Positions 52,994-62,840 of a stretch of DNA of 64,000 nt are shown in pieces; within the stretch, counting starts at the first letter, position 1, and the number at the start of each line of letters is the position of its first letter. The DNA is from Altererythrobacter sp. Root672. GTDB taxonomy: Bacteria; Pseudomonadota; Alphaproteobacteria; Sphingomonadales; Sphingomonadaceae. The notes below the pieces were generated by a model, which was not told the origin of the DNA, did not search any database, and was given only the letters and a program-made list of their open reading frames with translations. The position numbers were made by a program, and so were the translations under genes. Where the stretch lies: contig NZ_LMHH01000003.1 in the NCBI RefSeq assembly GCF_001427865.1, positions 186,256-250,255 on the forward strand, written 5' to 3'.

Positions 52994-53530
52994 TCAGGCC
53001 GCAGCCTTGTTGTAGCGTTCGATCGCTTCGATGGTGACCTGGCGCGCCATGGCCGCGTCGCCCCACTCGCCGACCCGCACCCACTTCTCGGACTCCAGGT
53101 CCTTATAGTGCTTGAAGAAGTGCTCGATCTGCTGGAGCACGATCGAAGGCAGGTCTTCCCGTTCACCGACGTCGGAATAGTACGGGAAGGTCGAATCCAC
53201 CGGAACGCAGATGAGCTTCTCGTCACCGCCATGCTCGTCTTCGAGCACCAGCACGCCGATCGGGCGCGCGCGGACGACGCAGCCGGGGATGAACGGCGAG
53301 CGGGAAATGACCAGTGCATCGAGCGGATCGCCGTCGGGCGACAGCGTGTGCGGCACGAAGCCGTAGTTCGCCGGATAACGCATCGGCGTGTGCAGGATGC
53401 GGTCGACGAACAGGGCGCCGCTTTTCTTGTCGAATTCGTACTTTACCGGTTCGCCGCCCGTCGGGACCTCGATGATGACATTGAGGCTTTCAGGCGGATT
53501 GTCGCCGGTGGGAATGTGTTCGATACGCAT
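52994..53530 (-). CDS. ppa: inorganic pyrophosphatase, family I (178 aa)
   Basis: Hydrolyses pyrophosphate to phosphate with magnesium. Conserved residues appear in KYEFDKKSGALFVDR, YPANYGFVPHTLSPDGDPLD (the D-G-D-P-x-D metal motif) and LICVPVD with YYSDVGERED. Length is the usual 175-180 aa for bacterial hexameric enzymes. Cytoplasmic. Confidence 0.97.
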   Translation of the reverse strand: MRIEHIPTGDNPPESLNVIIEVPTGGEPVKYEFDKKSGALFVDRILHTPMRYPANYGFVPHTLSPDGDPLDALVISRSPFIPGCVVRARPIGVLVLEDEHGGDEKLICVPVDSTFPYYSDVGEREDLPSIVLQQIEHFFKHYKDLESEKWVRVGEWGDAAMARQVTIEAIERYNKAAA

Positions 53531-53709
53531 TGAAGCTCGCTTCCATCAGGTAATCTGGCACCCCCCCTGATTTTTTCGGCGCGCCTAGAGCATGGGGTGC
53601 GGCTTGGCGAGAGCGAATTGCCGTGAAGCCATTTCTGCGGCATCAATCCGACAACCAAGCGGCAAGACGGACGCATAATAAGCCGCAAGCCCTGGATGAG
53701 AGGAAACCG

Positions 53710-54819
53710 ATGCACGTAGGCCTTGCCACAGGATTCGCGCACCAGCGCGGCGACAGCTATTCCGACACGCAGTTTATTCGCGAAGAGGTCGAGAACCTCG
53801 TCCTCGCTGAAGAGCTTGGGTTCGATTCGGTGTGGATCACCGAGCACCACTTCACCGACTATTCGATGTCGAACGATCCGTTGCAGCTGCTGACCTACAT
53901 TGCCGGTCGCACCAAGCGGGTGAAGCTCGGGACGCAAGTCATCATCGCGCCGTGGCGGGATCCGGTGCGGCTGGCCGAAGCGATCATCAACCTCGACATC
54001 ATTTCGGGCGGCCGGGCGATCCTCGGCTTCGGGGGCGGCCTTTCGCCCGACGAGTTCCACGGCCTGCGCGTCGACCAGAACAAGTCGCGTGCGCTCTACA
54101 ACGACGTGCTCGACATGGTCATTCCGGCGATCGAGACCGGCATTCTCGAAGGCGAGACCGAAACCATCAGCCAACCGCGCGTCGAGCTGCGGCCGCGGCC
54201 GTTCAAGAGCTTCGAGGGACGGAAGTTCTGCGGCTCGCTCTCGGGCACTTCGATGTTCGCCGCGGCCCGCCATGGCTTCGGCAACATGGTGCTGATGCTG
54301 CCCCAGCGCGGCAAGGAAGCGGCGCCCGACAAGTACATCGAGGTGTGGCAGGAAGTGCATGGCCCGGGTAGCCGCCCGCCAGCGCCGATGGTCAGCGGCA
54401 ACTTCTACATCGACGAAAGCGCCGAGTTCGCCGAGGTGCAGGGCCACAAGTACCTCGCCAACACCATGCGTGCAGCGGTCAAGAACTACAGCCTCGACAA
54501 GCCCGGTACCTTCGCGAACATCAAGGGCTACGAGAACTACGAAAACATGACCATGCCGCCCGAAGCGGTGGAGGAATACTCCCAGAACTTCGGCCAGGGC
54601 GCCGTCACCGGCACCCCGCAGATGATGATCGAGCGGATGTGGGAACTGAAGGAAGCCTACAAGCCGCAGGGCTTCTTCCCGCACCTCTACTTCGGCGGCA
54701 TGCCGCAGGAAGAAGCGCTCAAGAACATGCACTTGTTCGCCGAGAAAGTGCTGCCGGAGGTCAAGAGCTGGGAGGCCGAGGTCTCGATCGACGATCGGTT
54801 CCTGGAAGCGGCGGAGTAA
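53710..54819 (+). CDS. LLM class flavin-dependent oxidoreductase (369 aa)
   Basis: Luciferase-like monooxygenase fold: EELGFDSVWITEHHFTDY, SNDPLQLLTYIAGRTKRVKL, GTQVIIAPWRDPVRLAEAI and GRAILGFGGGLSPDEF. These use reduced FMN and O2 on diverse substrates such as alkanesulfonates, aromatics or aldehydes. ATG 53710 is supported by AGAGG 6 bases upstream. Its stop codon directly borders an R1 repeat. No flavin reductase gene is adjacent, so the reductant source is unknown. Confidence 0.88.
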   Translation: MHVGLATGFAHQRGDSYSDTQFIREEVENLVLAEELGFDSVWITEHHFTDYSMSNDPLQLLTYIAGRTKRVKLGTQVIIAPWRDPVRLAEAIINLDIISGGRAILGFGGGLSPDEFHGLRVDQNKSRALYNDVLDMVIPAIETGILEGETETISQPRVELRPRPFKSFEGRKFCGSLSGTSMFAAARHGFGNMVLMLPQRGKEAAPDKYIEVWQEVHGPGSRPPAPMVSGNFYIDESAEFAEVQGHKYLANTMRAAVKNYSLDKPGTFANIKGYENYENMTMPPEAVEEYSQNFGQGAVTGTPQMMIERMWELKEAYKPQGFFPHLYFGGMPQEEALKNMHLFAEKVLPEVKSWEAEVSIDDRFLEAAE

Positions 54820-54951
54820 TCCTCCCCGGAACGGGGAGGGGGACCGCGCGAAGCGTGGTGGAGGGGCACCTGCCGCAATCGTTGCGCTGGCCGAGGGTGC
54901 CCCTCCGTCAGCCGCCTGCGGCGTCTGCCACCTCCCCGTGCCGGGGAGGAT
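54819..54951. repeat. palindromic repeat family R1, copy 4
   Basis: ATCCTCCCCGGAACGGGGAG at the left and ACCTCCCCGTGCCGGGGAGG at the right, with GGTGGAGGGGCACC and GGTGCCCCTCCGTCA as inner arms. It occupies the whole gap between two convergent genes: its first base is the last base of the LLM stop TAA, and the DUF1345 stop begins right after it. Confidence 0.85.
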
Positions 54952-55626
54952 TTAGCCCCCCAGCACGTTGATCGCGAAGGCGATCAGGCCGATGTTGAAC
55001 AGGAACGCGCCGAAAGTGTGCAGCAGCACGATCCGGCGCACACCCGTCGTCGTGATCTGCACGTCGGAGGTCTGGAAGGTCATCCCCAGCGTGAAGGCGA
55101 AATAGGCGAAGTCGTGGTAGTCGGGCGTCTTGGTCCCGGGAAACTCCAGCCCGCCCGCGTCCCCGCCGTCTGATCCGATCCCATAGTAGGCGTGGGCATA
55201 GTGCAGCGCGTAGACGCTGTTGGCGAAGAGCCAGACCAGAATCAGCGTGCCCACCAGCGTGACGACCGCCGCAGGATCGCCGCTCCGGGCGCCGTGCAGC
55301 TCGCCGATGATCGCCGCCATGGCGACCGCGGTAAGCAACGTGCTCAGGATCAAGACCAGCACGCGGTTGGCATCATTGGCCGCAGCGTGGTTGCGCATGA
55401 TCTCGGGAGACGAATAGCGCACCAGGCTGGCAAGCGAGCCCAGGAACACCATCGCGGCAATGTCGAAAGCCACCGCGACTCCGTCGAGCCAGCCCCGGTG
55501 CCCGAGCCCCATGAGATAGCCAGCGTAAGTGAGAACCAGCACGCCGATGAACAGCAGGAAGCGCGGCGGGGCAATCCGATTGCCGATCGAAGGACGAGGG
55601 CGCGCCGAGTTCACGGGGCTCACCAT
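54952..55626 (-). CDS. DUF1345 inner-membrane protein (224 aa)
   Basis: Five to six predicted helices, with SLASLVRYSSPEIMRNHAAA (an R-x-x-A/N-x-x-D/N motif) in the first cytoplasmic part and YFAFTLGMTFQTSDVQITTT near residue 180, the DUF1345 signature. The function is unknown. It is convergent with the LLM gene and divergent from hisS. Confidence 0.82.
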   Translation of the reverse strand: MVSPVNSARPRPSIGNRIAPPRFLLFIGVLVLTYAGYLMGLGHRGWLDGVAVAFDIAAMVFLGSLASLVRYSSPEIMRNHAAANDANRVLVLILSTLLTAVAMAAIIGELHGARSGDPAAVVTLVGTLILVWLFANSVYALHYAHAYYGIGSDGGDAGGLEFPGTKTPDYHDFAYFAFTLGMTFQTSDVQITTTGVRRIVLLHTFGAFLFNIGLIAFAINVLGG

Positions 55627-55699
55627 AGCGCTTTTGCCGGGCTTGGCACCAGCAACGCGTCTTTGCGAACCGGCGCTTTGCAGCTAAGCGCCGGGGCGC

Positions 55700-56956
55700 A
55701 TGAGCAGGATCGAAACCCCCAAGCCCATCAGGGGCACCCAGGACATCTTCGGCGCCGAGGCCGAGGCCTTCGCGCACGTCGTCGAAACCTTCGAGCGGGT
55801 GCGCAAGCTCTACCGCTTCCGCCGCATCGAAATGCCGGTGTTCGAAAAGACCGAGGTGTTCAGCCGCTCGCTCGGCGAAACGACCGACGTGGTCTCGAAG
55901 GAAATGTACTCGTTCCTCGACCGCGGCGACGAATCGCTGACCCTGCGACCGGAGTTCACCGCCGGCATCGCCCGTGCCTACCTCACCGACGGCTGGCAGC
56001 AGTACGCGCCGCTCAAGGTCGCGACCCACGGCCCGCTGTTCCGCTATGAACGGCCGCAGAAGGGCCGCTACCGCCAGTTCCACCAGCTCGATGCCGAGAT
56101 CATCGGCGCGGGTGAGCCGCAGGCCGATGTCGAGCTGCTGGCGATGGCCGATCAGCTCCTTAAGGAATTGGGCATTGCCGATGGCGTGACGCTGCAGCTC
56201 AACACGCTCGGCGACGCGGAGAGCCGTGAAGCCTGGCGCGCCGCGCTGGTCGAACACTTCCGCGATTCCCGCGATGCGCTGTCCGAAGATTCGCAAGAGC
56301 GGCTCGAGAAGAACCCGCTGCGCATCCTCGACAGCAAGGACCCGCGCGACAAGGCGCTGGTCCACAACGCCCCGCGGATCGACGACTTCCTCAGTGGGGA
56401 GGCCGAGCGGTTTTTCCTGCAAGTAACCGACGGCCTCGATGCCGCCGGCGTCGCCTGGACGCGCAACCCGGCGCTGGTGCGCGGGCTAGACTACTATCGC
56501 CACACCGCGTTCGAATTCGTGACCGACCGGCTGGGCGCCCAAGGCACTGTGCTGGGCGGCGGGCGCTATGACGGGCTTATGGAAAGCCTCGGCGGCGTGC
56601 CGACCCCGGCGGTCGGCTGGGCTGCCGGGATTGAGCGGCTGGCGATGCTGGTCGAAGCCGCGGGCAGGGTCGCCATTGATACGCTCGACGTTATCCTCGC
56701 AGTTGAGGACGATCGCGCGTTGCGCGTTGCTCAGCAATCGCTCGCGCAGCTCCGTCGCGCGGGTTTCTCTGCCGACATGATCGCCAGCGGCTCGCCGCGG
56801 AAGCGGTTCGATAAGGCGGTGAAGGCGGGGGCTCGGGTGATCCTGGGTTTCACTCACAACGAGGACCAGGTCGTGCGGAGCCTCAAGGGGCCCGATGATT
56901 GGGTGGAGAAGATCGACGCAGTAGTCCTGCCGTTGATCCTGGCCCAAGGGCAATGA
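55700..56956 (+). CDS. hisS: histidyl-tRNA synthetase (418 aa)
   Basis: Class II synthetase. Motif 1 lies around [16 protein letters not shown], motif 2 at [20 protein letters not shown], and the histidine-binding [15 protein letters not shown] and motif 3 [14 protein letters not shown], then [11 protein letters not shown]. The C-terminal anticodon domain follows ([20 protein letters not shown]). The stop overlaps the prfA start (ATGA). Length is normal. Confidence 0.97.
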   Translation: MSRIETPKPIRGTQDIFGAEAEAFAHVVETFERVRKLYRFRRIEMPVFEKTEVFSRSLGETTDVVSKEMYSFLDRGDESLTLRPEFTAGIARAYLTDGWQQYAPLKVATHGPLFRYERPQKGRYRQFHQLDAEIIGAGEPQADVELLAMADQLLKELGIADGVTLQLNTLGDAESREAWRAALVEHFRDSRDALSEDSQERLEKNPLRILDSKDPRDKALVHNAPRIDDFLSGEAERFFLQVTDGLDAAGVAWTRNPALVRGLDYYRHTAFEFVTDRLGAQGTVLGGGRYDGLMESLGGVPTPAVGWAAGIERLAMLVEAAGRVAIDTLDVILAVEDDRALRVAQQSLAQLRRAGFSADMIASGSPRKRFDKAVKAGARVILGFTHNEDQVVRSLKGPDDWVEKIDAVVLPLILAQGQ

Positions 56957-58020
56957 CCATCCCCGAAGAGCGCTTAGCGCAGATTTCCAACCGCTTTGCC
57001 GAGCTCGAAGCCCGCCTCGCTTCGGGACAGCTCGAGGGCGAGGCTTTCGTCGCCGCCAGCCGCGATTATGCCGAGCTCGAACCCGTCGCCAAGGCGGCGC
57101 AGGACGTGCGCGACATGCGCGCCGAGATCGCCCAGCTTGCCGCGCTCACCGACGACCCCGAAATGCGCGCCCTAGCGGACGAAGAGCTGGGCGAGTTGCG
57201 CCAGCGCCTGCCTGAGGCCGAGCGGGCCCTCTCCATCGCGCTACTACCGCGCGACGCGGCCGATGAGCGACCGGCCATGCTGGAAATCCGCGCCGGCACT
57301 GGCGGTGACGAGGCGGCGCTGTTCGCGGGCGACCTCTACCGCATGTACGAACGCTTCGCTGCCGAGCAGGGCTGGAAGGTTGAACCGATCTCGATGAACG
57401 CCAGCGATGTCGGCGGGTTCAAGGAAATCGTCGCCAACGTCGCGGGGGCGGGCGTGTTCGCCAAGCTCAAGTTCGAAAGCGGCGTCCACCGCGTCCAGCG
57501 CGTGCCGGCGACCGAGAGCGGCGGGCGCATTCACACCTCTGCGGCGACCGTCGCCGTTCTGCCCGAACCAACCGAGGTCGACGTCCATATCGAGGACAAG
57601 GACCTGCGGATCGACATCTACCGGTCGAGCGGCGCGGGTGGGCAGCACGTCAACACCACCGACAGCGCCGTCCGCATCATCCACTTGCCCACCGGCCTGG
57701 TGGTGATCCAGCAGGACGAGCGCAGCCAGCACAAGAACCGCGCCAAGGCGATGCAGGTCCTGCGCGCCCGTCTCTACGAAAAGATGCGCGAGGAAGCTCA
57801 CGGGGTCGAAGCTGAAGCGCGCAAGGCCATGGTCGGTTCGGGCGACCGTTCAGAGCGCATCCGCACTTACAACTTCCCGCAGGGCCGGGTGACCGATCAC
57901 CGTATCGGTCTGACGCTGCACAAGCTCGACGAAGTGCTGCAAGGTCCGGGGCTGGGCGAACTGGTGAATGCGCTGATCGCCGAAGACCAGGCCAAGCGGC
58001 TCGCGGCCCTAGGTGAATAA
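56953..58020 (+). CDS. prfA: peptide chain release factor 1 (355 aa)
   Basis: RF1 reads UAA and UAG and triggers peptide release. The codon-reading tripeptide Pro185-Ala-Thr187 is in [18 protein letters not shown] and the catalytic Gly229-Gly-Gln231 is in [17 protein letters not shown]. The N-terminal domain is a coiled coil. It is translationally coupled to hisS (ATGA). PrmC, which methylates the GGQ glutamine, is the next gene, separated by an R3 repeat. Confidence 0.97.
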   Translation: MTIPEERLAQISNRFAELEARLASGQLEGEAFVAASRDYAELEPVAKAAQDVRDMRAEIAQLAALTDDPEMRALADEELGELRQRLPEAERALSIALLPRDAADERPAMLEIRAGTGGDEAALFAGDLYRMYERFAAEQGWKVEPISMNASDVGGFKEIVANVAGAGVFAKLKFESGVHRVQRVPATESGGRIHTSAATVAVLPEPTEVDVHIEDKDLRIDIYRSSGAGGQHVNTTDSAVRIIHLPTGLVVIQQDERSQHKNRAKAMQVLRARLYEKMREEAHGVEAEARKAMVGSGDRSERIRTYNFPQGRVTDHRIGLTLHKLDEVLQGPGLGELVNALIAEDQAKRLAALGE

Positions 58021-58029
58021 GAGCCTTTG

Positions 58030-58100
58030 CCGTTCGTGGTGAGCTTGTCGAACCACACCAGCGCCGCGCTATCGTCCTTCGACAGGCTCAGGACGAACGG
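58030..58100. repeat. palindromic repeat family R3, copy 2
   Basis: CCGTTCGTGGTGAGCTTGTC at the left and GACAGGCTCAGGACGAACGG at the right. It lies between prfA and prmC. Its last two G bases are the first part of the GGAGG Shine-Dalgarno of prmC (58099-58103). Confidence 0.85.
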
Positions 58101-58108
58101 AGGTTGGG

Positions 58109-58942
58109 TTGAAAGTCGCTGAAGCGCTCCGACAAGCTGCCGCCCGGCTCGAACCGGTCTCCGATACCGCCCGGCTCGATGCCGAGCTGCTGATGACCCA
58201 TGCCTTCGGGGCTTCGCGCTCCGAGCTGTTGCTGCGGCACATGCAGGCCGATGCGCCCGAAGCCTTCATGGCACTCGTCACGCGAAGGGAACGTCACGAA
58301 CCTGTGGCCTACATCCTGGGCCACAAGGAGTTCTACGGGCGAGAGTTCCTCGTCGCGCCCGGTGTGCTCATTCCGCGGATGGATAGCGAGACGACTGTGG
58401 CGGCCGCCCTCTCGGCGGTGCCTGCGCCACGCCGGGTGCTCGATTGCGGTGTCGGTTCGGGCGCCTTGCTGCTCACCGTTCTGGCCGAAGTTCCAGGCGC
58501 CGAGGGCGTCGGCATCGACCGCGCCGAAGCGCCCCTGGAAATAGCCTCGGCCAATGCGGCCCAACTGGGCCTCGCCGAGCGCGCCCGCATAGTGCGCGGC
58601 GATTGGAGCGAGCCCGGCTGGGCCGACGCGCTGGGCGAATTCGACCTCGTTCTCGCCAACCCGCCCTACGTCGAGGAAGACGCGCCGATCGCGCTGGCGG
58701 TGCGCGATTGGGAGCCCGCAGGAGCCCTGTTTGCGGGGCCCGAAGGCCTGGACGATTACCTCGTTCTGGTGCCCCAATTGCCGCACCTGCTCACGAAAAA
58801 CGGGGCGGCAGTCCTTGAAATCGGCGCTGCGCAGGCTGACCAAGTGGCTGGAATCGCCGAACTAGCCGGCCTCACCTCCGAATTGCACCGCGATCTGGGC
58901 GGTCGGCCCCGGGCGCTGGTGCTGAAAAAGCTTGCCGATTAG
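58109..58942 (+). CDS. prmC: peptide chain release factor N5-glutamine methyltransferase (277 aa)
   Basis: Methylates the GGQ glutamine of release factors using S-adenosylmethionine. The N-terminal helical domain is followed by the SAM motif VLDCGVGSGALLLTVLAE and the substrate-Gln motif Asn184-Pro-Pro-Tyr187 (LANPPYVEE). TTG 58109 is the start, with GGAGG about 5 bases upstream that is partly supplied by an R3 repeat. Length is normal. Confidence 0.95.
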   Translation: MKVAEALRQAAARLEPVSDTARLDAELLMTHAFGASRSELLLRHMQADAPEAFMALVTRRERHEPVAYILGHKEFYGREFLVAPGVLIPRMDSETTVAAALSAVPAPRRVLDCGVGSGALLLTVLAEVPGAEGVGIDRAEAPLEIASANAAQLGLAERARIVRGDWSEPGWADALGEFDLVLANPPYVEEDAPIALAVRDWEPAGALFAGPEGLDDYLVLVPQLPHLLTKNGAAVLEIGAAQADQVAGIAELAGLTSELHRDLGGRPRALVLKKLAD

Positions 58943-59169
58943 GGCTTGGCAAACGGCATCCGACTCACTAACTCTCAATTCAGGCCAGCGGTGGGAGGCG
59001 AAAGCCGGCACCGCGCCAGAAACTCCATCATTTGCCAAGTAAACGGGGGCTACCGCCCACCGAAAGAGCAGATGGGGAACCGCGAAGCGCTCTTCCTTGC
59101 CCAGGAGGCGCCGTGGATGGGGGATGTGTGACCGGGAGGCCGGTCTTTAATCAAGGAAGCAGATTTCCT

Positions 59170-59919
59170 TTGAACCAGAATCGCAACAACAATAACCGCC
59201 GGCGTGGTCGCGGCAACAATCGTGGCGGCCAAGGTGGCGGCGGCAACATGGGTAACCGGATCGACAGCCGGGCCCGTGGCAACGCGCCGCAGATGCTCGA
59301 AAAGTATCGCAAGCTAGCGCACGACGCTTCGCTCAACGGCGATCGCGTGCAGACCGAATATTACCTGCAGTTCGCGGATCACTATTTCCGCGTCGTGGCC
59401 GACAGCCGCACGCAGAAGGACGACCAGCGTCCGCGACGCGACAATGAGCGCGACGATCGCGATCATGGTTATGAAACCGACGACTACGACACCGACGAGC
59501 AGCAGGATCAGGGCGGGCGCGAGCCACGCCAGGCCCAGCCGCAGCCGCAGTCGCAGCAGCGCGGTCGTGATCGCGACCGTGACGATGATCGCGGCCCGCG
59601 TGAAGCGCGTGACGAAGGTCCTCGCGCCTCCGAAGGCGATGATGCCCTAACCGCGGAAGACAATCCGTTCACTCGCGAAGCCCGGGCCCCGCGTCCGCGC
59701 ACTCGCGGCCGCGCTCGCCCGGCCAATGATGCCGATGCGGGCGGACGTGAAGACGAGCGCAGTGCCGATGCCGAAGTATCGAGCTTCGATCCCGGTCTGC
59801 TGCCGCCGTCGATCGTCCGGGAAGAGGAAGCCGAACCGCGTCCTCGCCCCCGCACTCGTGCCCGCAAGACTCGCCCTGTCGATGACAGCGGCGACGAGGC
59901 TCTCGAAGCCGTTAGCTGA
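59170..59919 (+). CDS. DUF4167 RNA-associated-like protein (249 aa)
   Basis: The N-terminus is an Asn/Arg/Gly-rich run (NQNRNNNNRRRGRGNNRGG), followed by the conserved DUF4167 core (NRIDSRARGNAPQMLEKYRK and SLNGDRVQTEYYLQFADHYF). The rest is a long disordered Arg/Asp/Glu/Pro-rich tail. The family is specific to Alphaproteobacteria and its function is unknown; RGG-like runs suggest RNA binding. TTG 59170 is chosen because AAGGAAG lies about 9 bases upstream and homologues begin at this Asn-rich run. Confidence 0.85.
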   Translation: MNQNRNNNNRRRGRGNNRGGQGGGGNMGNRIDSRARGNAPQMLEKYRKLAHDASLNGDRVQTEYYLQFADHYFRVVADSRTQKDDQRPRRDNERDDRDHGYETDDYDTDEQQDQGGREPRQAQPQPQSQQRGRDRDRDDDRGPREARDEGPRASEGDDALTAEDNPFTREARAPRPRTRGRARPANDADAGGREDERSADAEVSSFDPGLLPPSIVREEEAEPRPRPRTRARKTRPVDDSGDEALEAVS

Positions 59920-59939
59920 CGCCGCTTGCGCACCGCGCT

Positions 59940-61535
59940 ATGGCCCGCCAAACGCATGCCATGGCGCTTGTGCTGAGCTCATGGCGATACCTGGCCGCCC
60001 GTCCTCGCCTGAGCGCGGTGGGCCTTGGCCTGCTTGCGGCGACGGGATTCCAGCCGCTGGGGCTCTGGCCGTTGTCGCTGGCAGCGATGGCGCTCTTCGC
60101 CGCGCTGCTGGCTGAAACGCCTAACGCAAAGCGAGCCGCGGCGCTCGGCTGGTTCTTCGGCCTCGGCCACTTCACTTTCGGTAACAACTGGATCGCCGCC
60201 GCCTTCACCCACCAGGCGGAAATGCCCGCGGTGCTCGGTTGGGCGGCGGTGCCGATACTCTCGCTTTACCTGGCAATCTATCCCGCGCTCGCCGCGATGG
60301 GCGCTCGCGTGATCTCGCGCGGAGGCTTGAGCTGGACTCTCGCCTGGGCTTTCGCGGGCTGCTGGACGCTATCGGAATTGATGCGCGCGATGGTGTTCAG
60401 CGGCTATACCTGGAACCCGTTCGCGATGGTTCTGTTGGGCCCGTTCGACCGGCCAGGGCTGGCGGCAATCGCTCCATGGATGGGGACTTACGCCCTTTCC
60501 GGAATCGCCGTGTTCGTTTCCGCTGCGTTGGCTGTGCTGGTGCGCGAACAGCGGCGGCTGGTCGCGATACTGGTCGCCATTCTGCTTGTGATCGGGATGT
60601 ACCTGCCCGCCCCGGCCGAACGCGAGGGGAAGTTGCAGTTCACCCTCGTGCAGCCCGATCTCAGGCAATACCGCATCAGCGACCCGCTCTATTACGAGGC
60701 GAATTACTTGCGCCTCGCCGAGTTCACGCATCCGCGACAGCCGGGACAACCGCGGCTGGTCCTGTGGCCCGAATCGGGCCTCGCTGACTATCTCGAGCCG
60801 GGCTACCCACAGCGCTACTATGACCGCATGACTGCGTTCGGTGATCCGGTGCTCGCGCGTTACCGGATCGCCCAGCTGATCGGGCCAGGCTCCGTGCTGC
60901 TGACCGGGGCTGTTGAGCTGAAGATCGGCGGCGGGCGCGCCGTTGGCGCTTACAACTCGGTCAGCGCCCTCGACGACCAGGGCGCCATCCTCGGCAGCTA
61001 CGACAAGGCGCACTTGGTCCCTTACGGCGAATACCTACCGATGCGTGAGGTGCTGGAGCCGATCGGCCTCAGTCGCCTCGTGCCCGGCTCGATCGACTTC
61101 ATCCCCGGCCCTGGCCCGCGCACGCTCGACCTTGGCGCTCTCGGCAAGGCCGGGGTGCAGGTTTGCTACGAGATCGTCTTCTCCGGCGAGGTGGCCGACC
61201 GCGGCAATCGTCCGGATTTCATCTTCAATCCGTCGAACGACGGCTGGTTCGGAAGTTTCGGTCCGCCGCAACACCTCGCCCAGGCTCGCCTGAGGGCCAT
61301 CGAGGAAGGGCTTCCAGTGCTCCGTTCGACCACCACCGGGATCAGCGCCGTGATCGATCAGCACGGTGTAGTCCGTCACTACCTGCCAATGCACAAGGCT
61401 GGCCGCATCGACGGGAAGATTCCGCTGGCCGCCTCGCCCACGCCGTTTGCGCGACTGGGCAATGCGCTCGCGATTGCATGGGCGATGGTTTTCCTTGCCC
61501 TTGGCTATATTGCGTCGCGCCGGGGCCGCCGTTAG
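59940..61535 (+). CDS. lnt: apolipoprotein N-acyltransferase (531 aa)
   Basis: The last step of lipoprotein maturation, in the inner membrane. About six to eight helices (GLGLLAATGFQPLGLWPLSL onwards) come before a nitrilase-like periplasmic domain with catalytic Glu278 (WPESGL), Lys356 (YDKAHLVPYGEYLP) and Cys409 (QVCYEIVF). A final C-terminal helix is FARLGNALAIAWAMVFLALG. Length is normal. It is 38 bases upstream of metK. Confidence 0.95.
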   Translation: MARQTHAMALVLSSWRYLAARPRLSAVGLGLLAATGFQPLGLWPLSLAAMALFAALLAETPNAKRAAALGWFFGLGHFTFGNNWIAAAFTHQAEMPAVLGWAAVPILSLYLAIYPALAAMGARVISRGGLSWTLAWAFAGCWTLSELMRAMVFSGYTWNPFAMVLLGPFDRPGLAAIAPWMGTYALSGIAVFVSAALAVLVREQRRLVAILVAILLVIGMYLPAPAEREGKLQFTLVQPDLRQYRISDPLYYEANYLRLAEFTHPRQPGQPRLVLWPESGLADYLEPGYPQRYYDRMTAFGDPVLARYRIAQLIGPGSVLLTGAVELKIGGGRAVGAYNSVSALDDQGAILGSYDKAHLVPYGEYLPMREVLEPIGLSRLVPGSIDFIPGPGPRTLDLGALGKAGVQVCYEIVFSGEVADRGNRPDFIFNPSNDGWFGSFGPPQHLAQARLRAIEEGLPVLRSTTTGISAVIDQHGVVRHYLPMHKAGRIDGKIPLAASPTPFARLGNALAIAWAMVFLALGYIASRRGRR

Positions 61536-61573
61536 ACCCCATTCAACAAAGTACCCGAGGGAACCCAGCCTAA

Positions 61574-62782
61574 ATGCGTCAGTCTTACCTGTTCACGTCC
61601 GAAAGCGTGTCTGAAGGTCATCCCGACAAGGTCTCGGACCAGATCTCCGACGCCATTGTCGACCTGTTCCTTTCAAAGGACCCGGAAGCGCGCGTCGCCT
61701 GCGAAACCCTGACGACGACGCAGCTCGTGGTGCTGGCCGGAGAAATCCGCTGCAAGGGCGTGTTCGAGAACGGCGAATGGGCTCCTGGTGCACTCGACGA
61801 GATTGAGAAGACTGTCCGCAACACCGTCAAGGACATCGGTTACGAACAGGCCGGCTTCCATTGGAACGAGCTGCGTTTCGAGAACAACTTGCACGGCCAG
61901 TCGGCGCACATCGCGCAAGGCGTGGACGCCAGCGGCAATAAGGACGAAGGCGCCGGCGACCAGGGTATCATGTTCGGCTTCGCGTGCGACGAGACGCCCG
62001 ACCTGATGCCGGCGACGCTCTACTATAGCCACAAGGTCCTCGAGCACATGGCGGCCGATCGCCATTCGGGCGCGGCCCCGTTCCTGGAGCCTGACGCCAA
62101 GAGCCAGGTCACTCTCAAGTTCGAAAACGGCAAGCCTGTGGCCGCCACCGCGATCGTGGTCTCGACCCAGCATGCCAAGGGCTATGACGAAGGTGCCAAG
62201 GAAGCCGAGCTCCACACTTACGTGAAGAAGGTGATCGCGGACGTACTTCCGGCAAACCTGCTGTCGAACGGAACCGAATACCACATCAACCCGACCGGCT
62301 CGTTCGAGATCGGGGGCCCTGACGGCGACGCCGGCCTGACCGGGCGCAAGATCATCGTCGACACCTACGGCGGCGCGGCGCCGCACGGTGGTGGTGCGTT
62401 CTCCGGCAAGGACCCGACCAAGGTCGACCGCTCGGCCGCTTACATCACCCGCTACCTCGCCAAGAACATCGTTGCCGCAGGCCTCGCCAAGCGCTGCACG
62501 ATCCAACTGGCCTACGCCATCGGCGTGTCAAAGCCGCTGTCGCTCTATGTCGACACGCACGGCACGGGCACGGTCGGGGATGACAAGATCGAAGCCGCGA
62601 TCCAGTCGATCGACAAGCTCGGCGGCCTGACCCCGCGCGGCATCCGCACGCACCTCGGCCTCAACAAGCCGATCTACCGCAAGACCGCGGCCTACGGCCA
62701 CTTCGGCCGCACGCCTGAAGGCGACTTCTTCCCGTGGGAGAAGACCGACCTGGTGGACGACCTCAAGGCCGCACTGGCCTGA
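61574..62782 (+). CDS. metK: S-adenosylmethionine synthetase (402 aa)
   Basis: Makes S-adenosylmethionine from ATP and methionine. Motifs: [20 protein letters not shown] at the N-terminus, [15 protein letters not shown], the P-loop-like [19 protein letters not shown] and [10 protein letters not shown] at the C-terminus. The leader is only 38 bases, too short for a SAM riboswitch. An R4 repeat hairpin lies 12 bases after the stop and could act as a terminator. Confidence 0.97.
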   Translation: MRQSYLFTSESVSEGHPDKVSDQISDAIVDLFLSKDPEARVACETLTTTQLVVLAGEIRCKGVFENGEWAPGALDEIEKTVRNTVKDIGYEQAGFHWNELRFENNLHGQSAHIAQGVDASGNKDEGAGDQGIMFGFACDETPDLMPATLYYSHKVLEHMAADRHSGAAPFLEPDAKSQVTLKFENGKPVAATAIVVSTQHAKGYDEGAKEAELHTYVKKVIADVLPANLLSNGTEYHINPTGSFEIGGPDGDAGLTGRKIIVDTYGGAAPHGGGAFSGKDPTKVDRSAAYITRYLAKNIVAAGLAKRCTIQLAYAIGVSKPLSLYVDTHGTGTVGDDKIEAAIQSIDKLGGLTPRGIRTHLGLNKPIYRKTAAYGHFGRTPEGDFFPWEKTDLVDDLKAALA

Positions 62783-62794
62783 TCCAGCTCCAAA

Positions 62795-62829
62795 CCCCCT
62801 CCCGCTTGCGGGAGGGGTCAGGGGTGGGC
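62795..62829. repeat. palindromic repeat family R4, intergenic copy
   Basis: CCCCCTCCCGC-TT-GCGGGAGGGG hairpin followed by TCAGGGGTGGGC. The reverse complement recurs inside mutS (27086-27118). It lies between the convergent metK and MFS genes. Confidence 0.8.
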
Positions 62830-62840
62830 AAGGCCTGCCC

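Noticed and set aside
61536-61573. A SAM riboswitch in front of metK
   Set aside because: The gap after lnt is 38 bases, too short for any known SAM riboswitch class.
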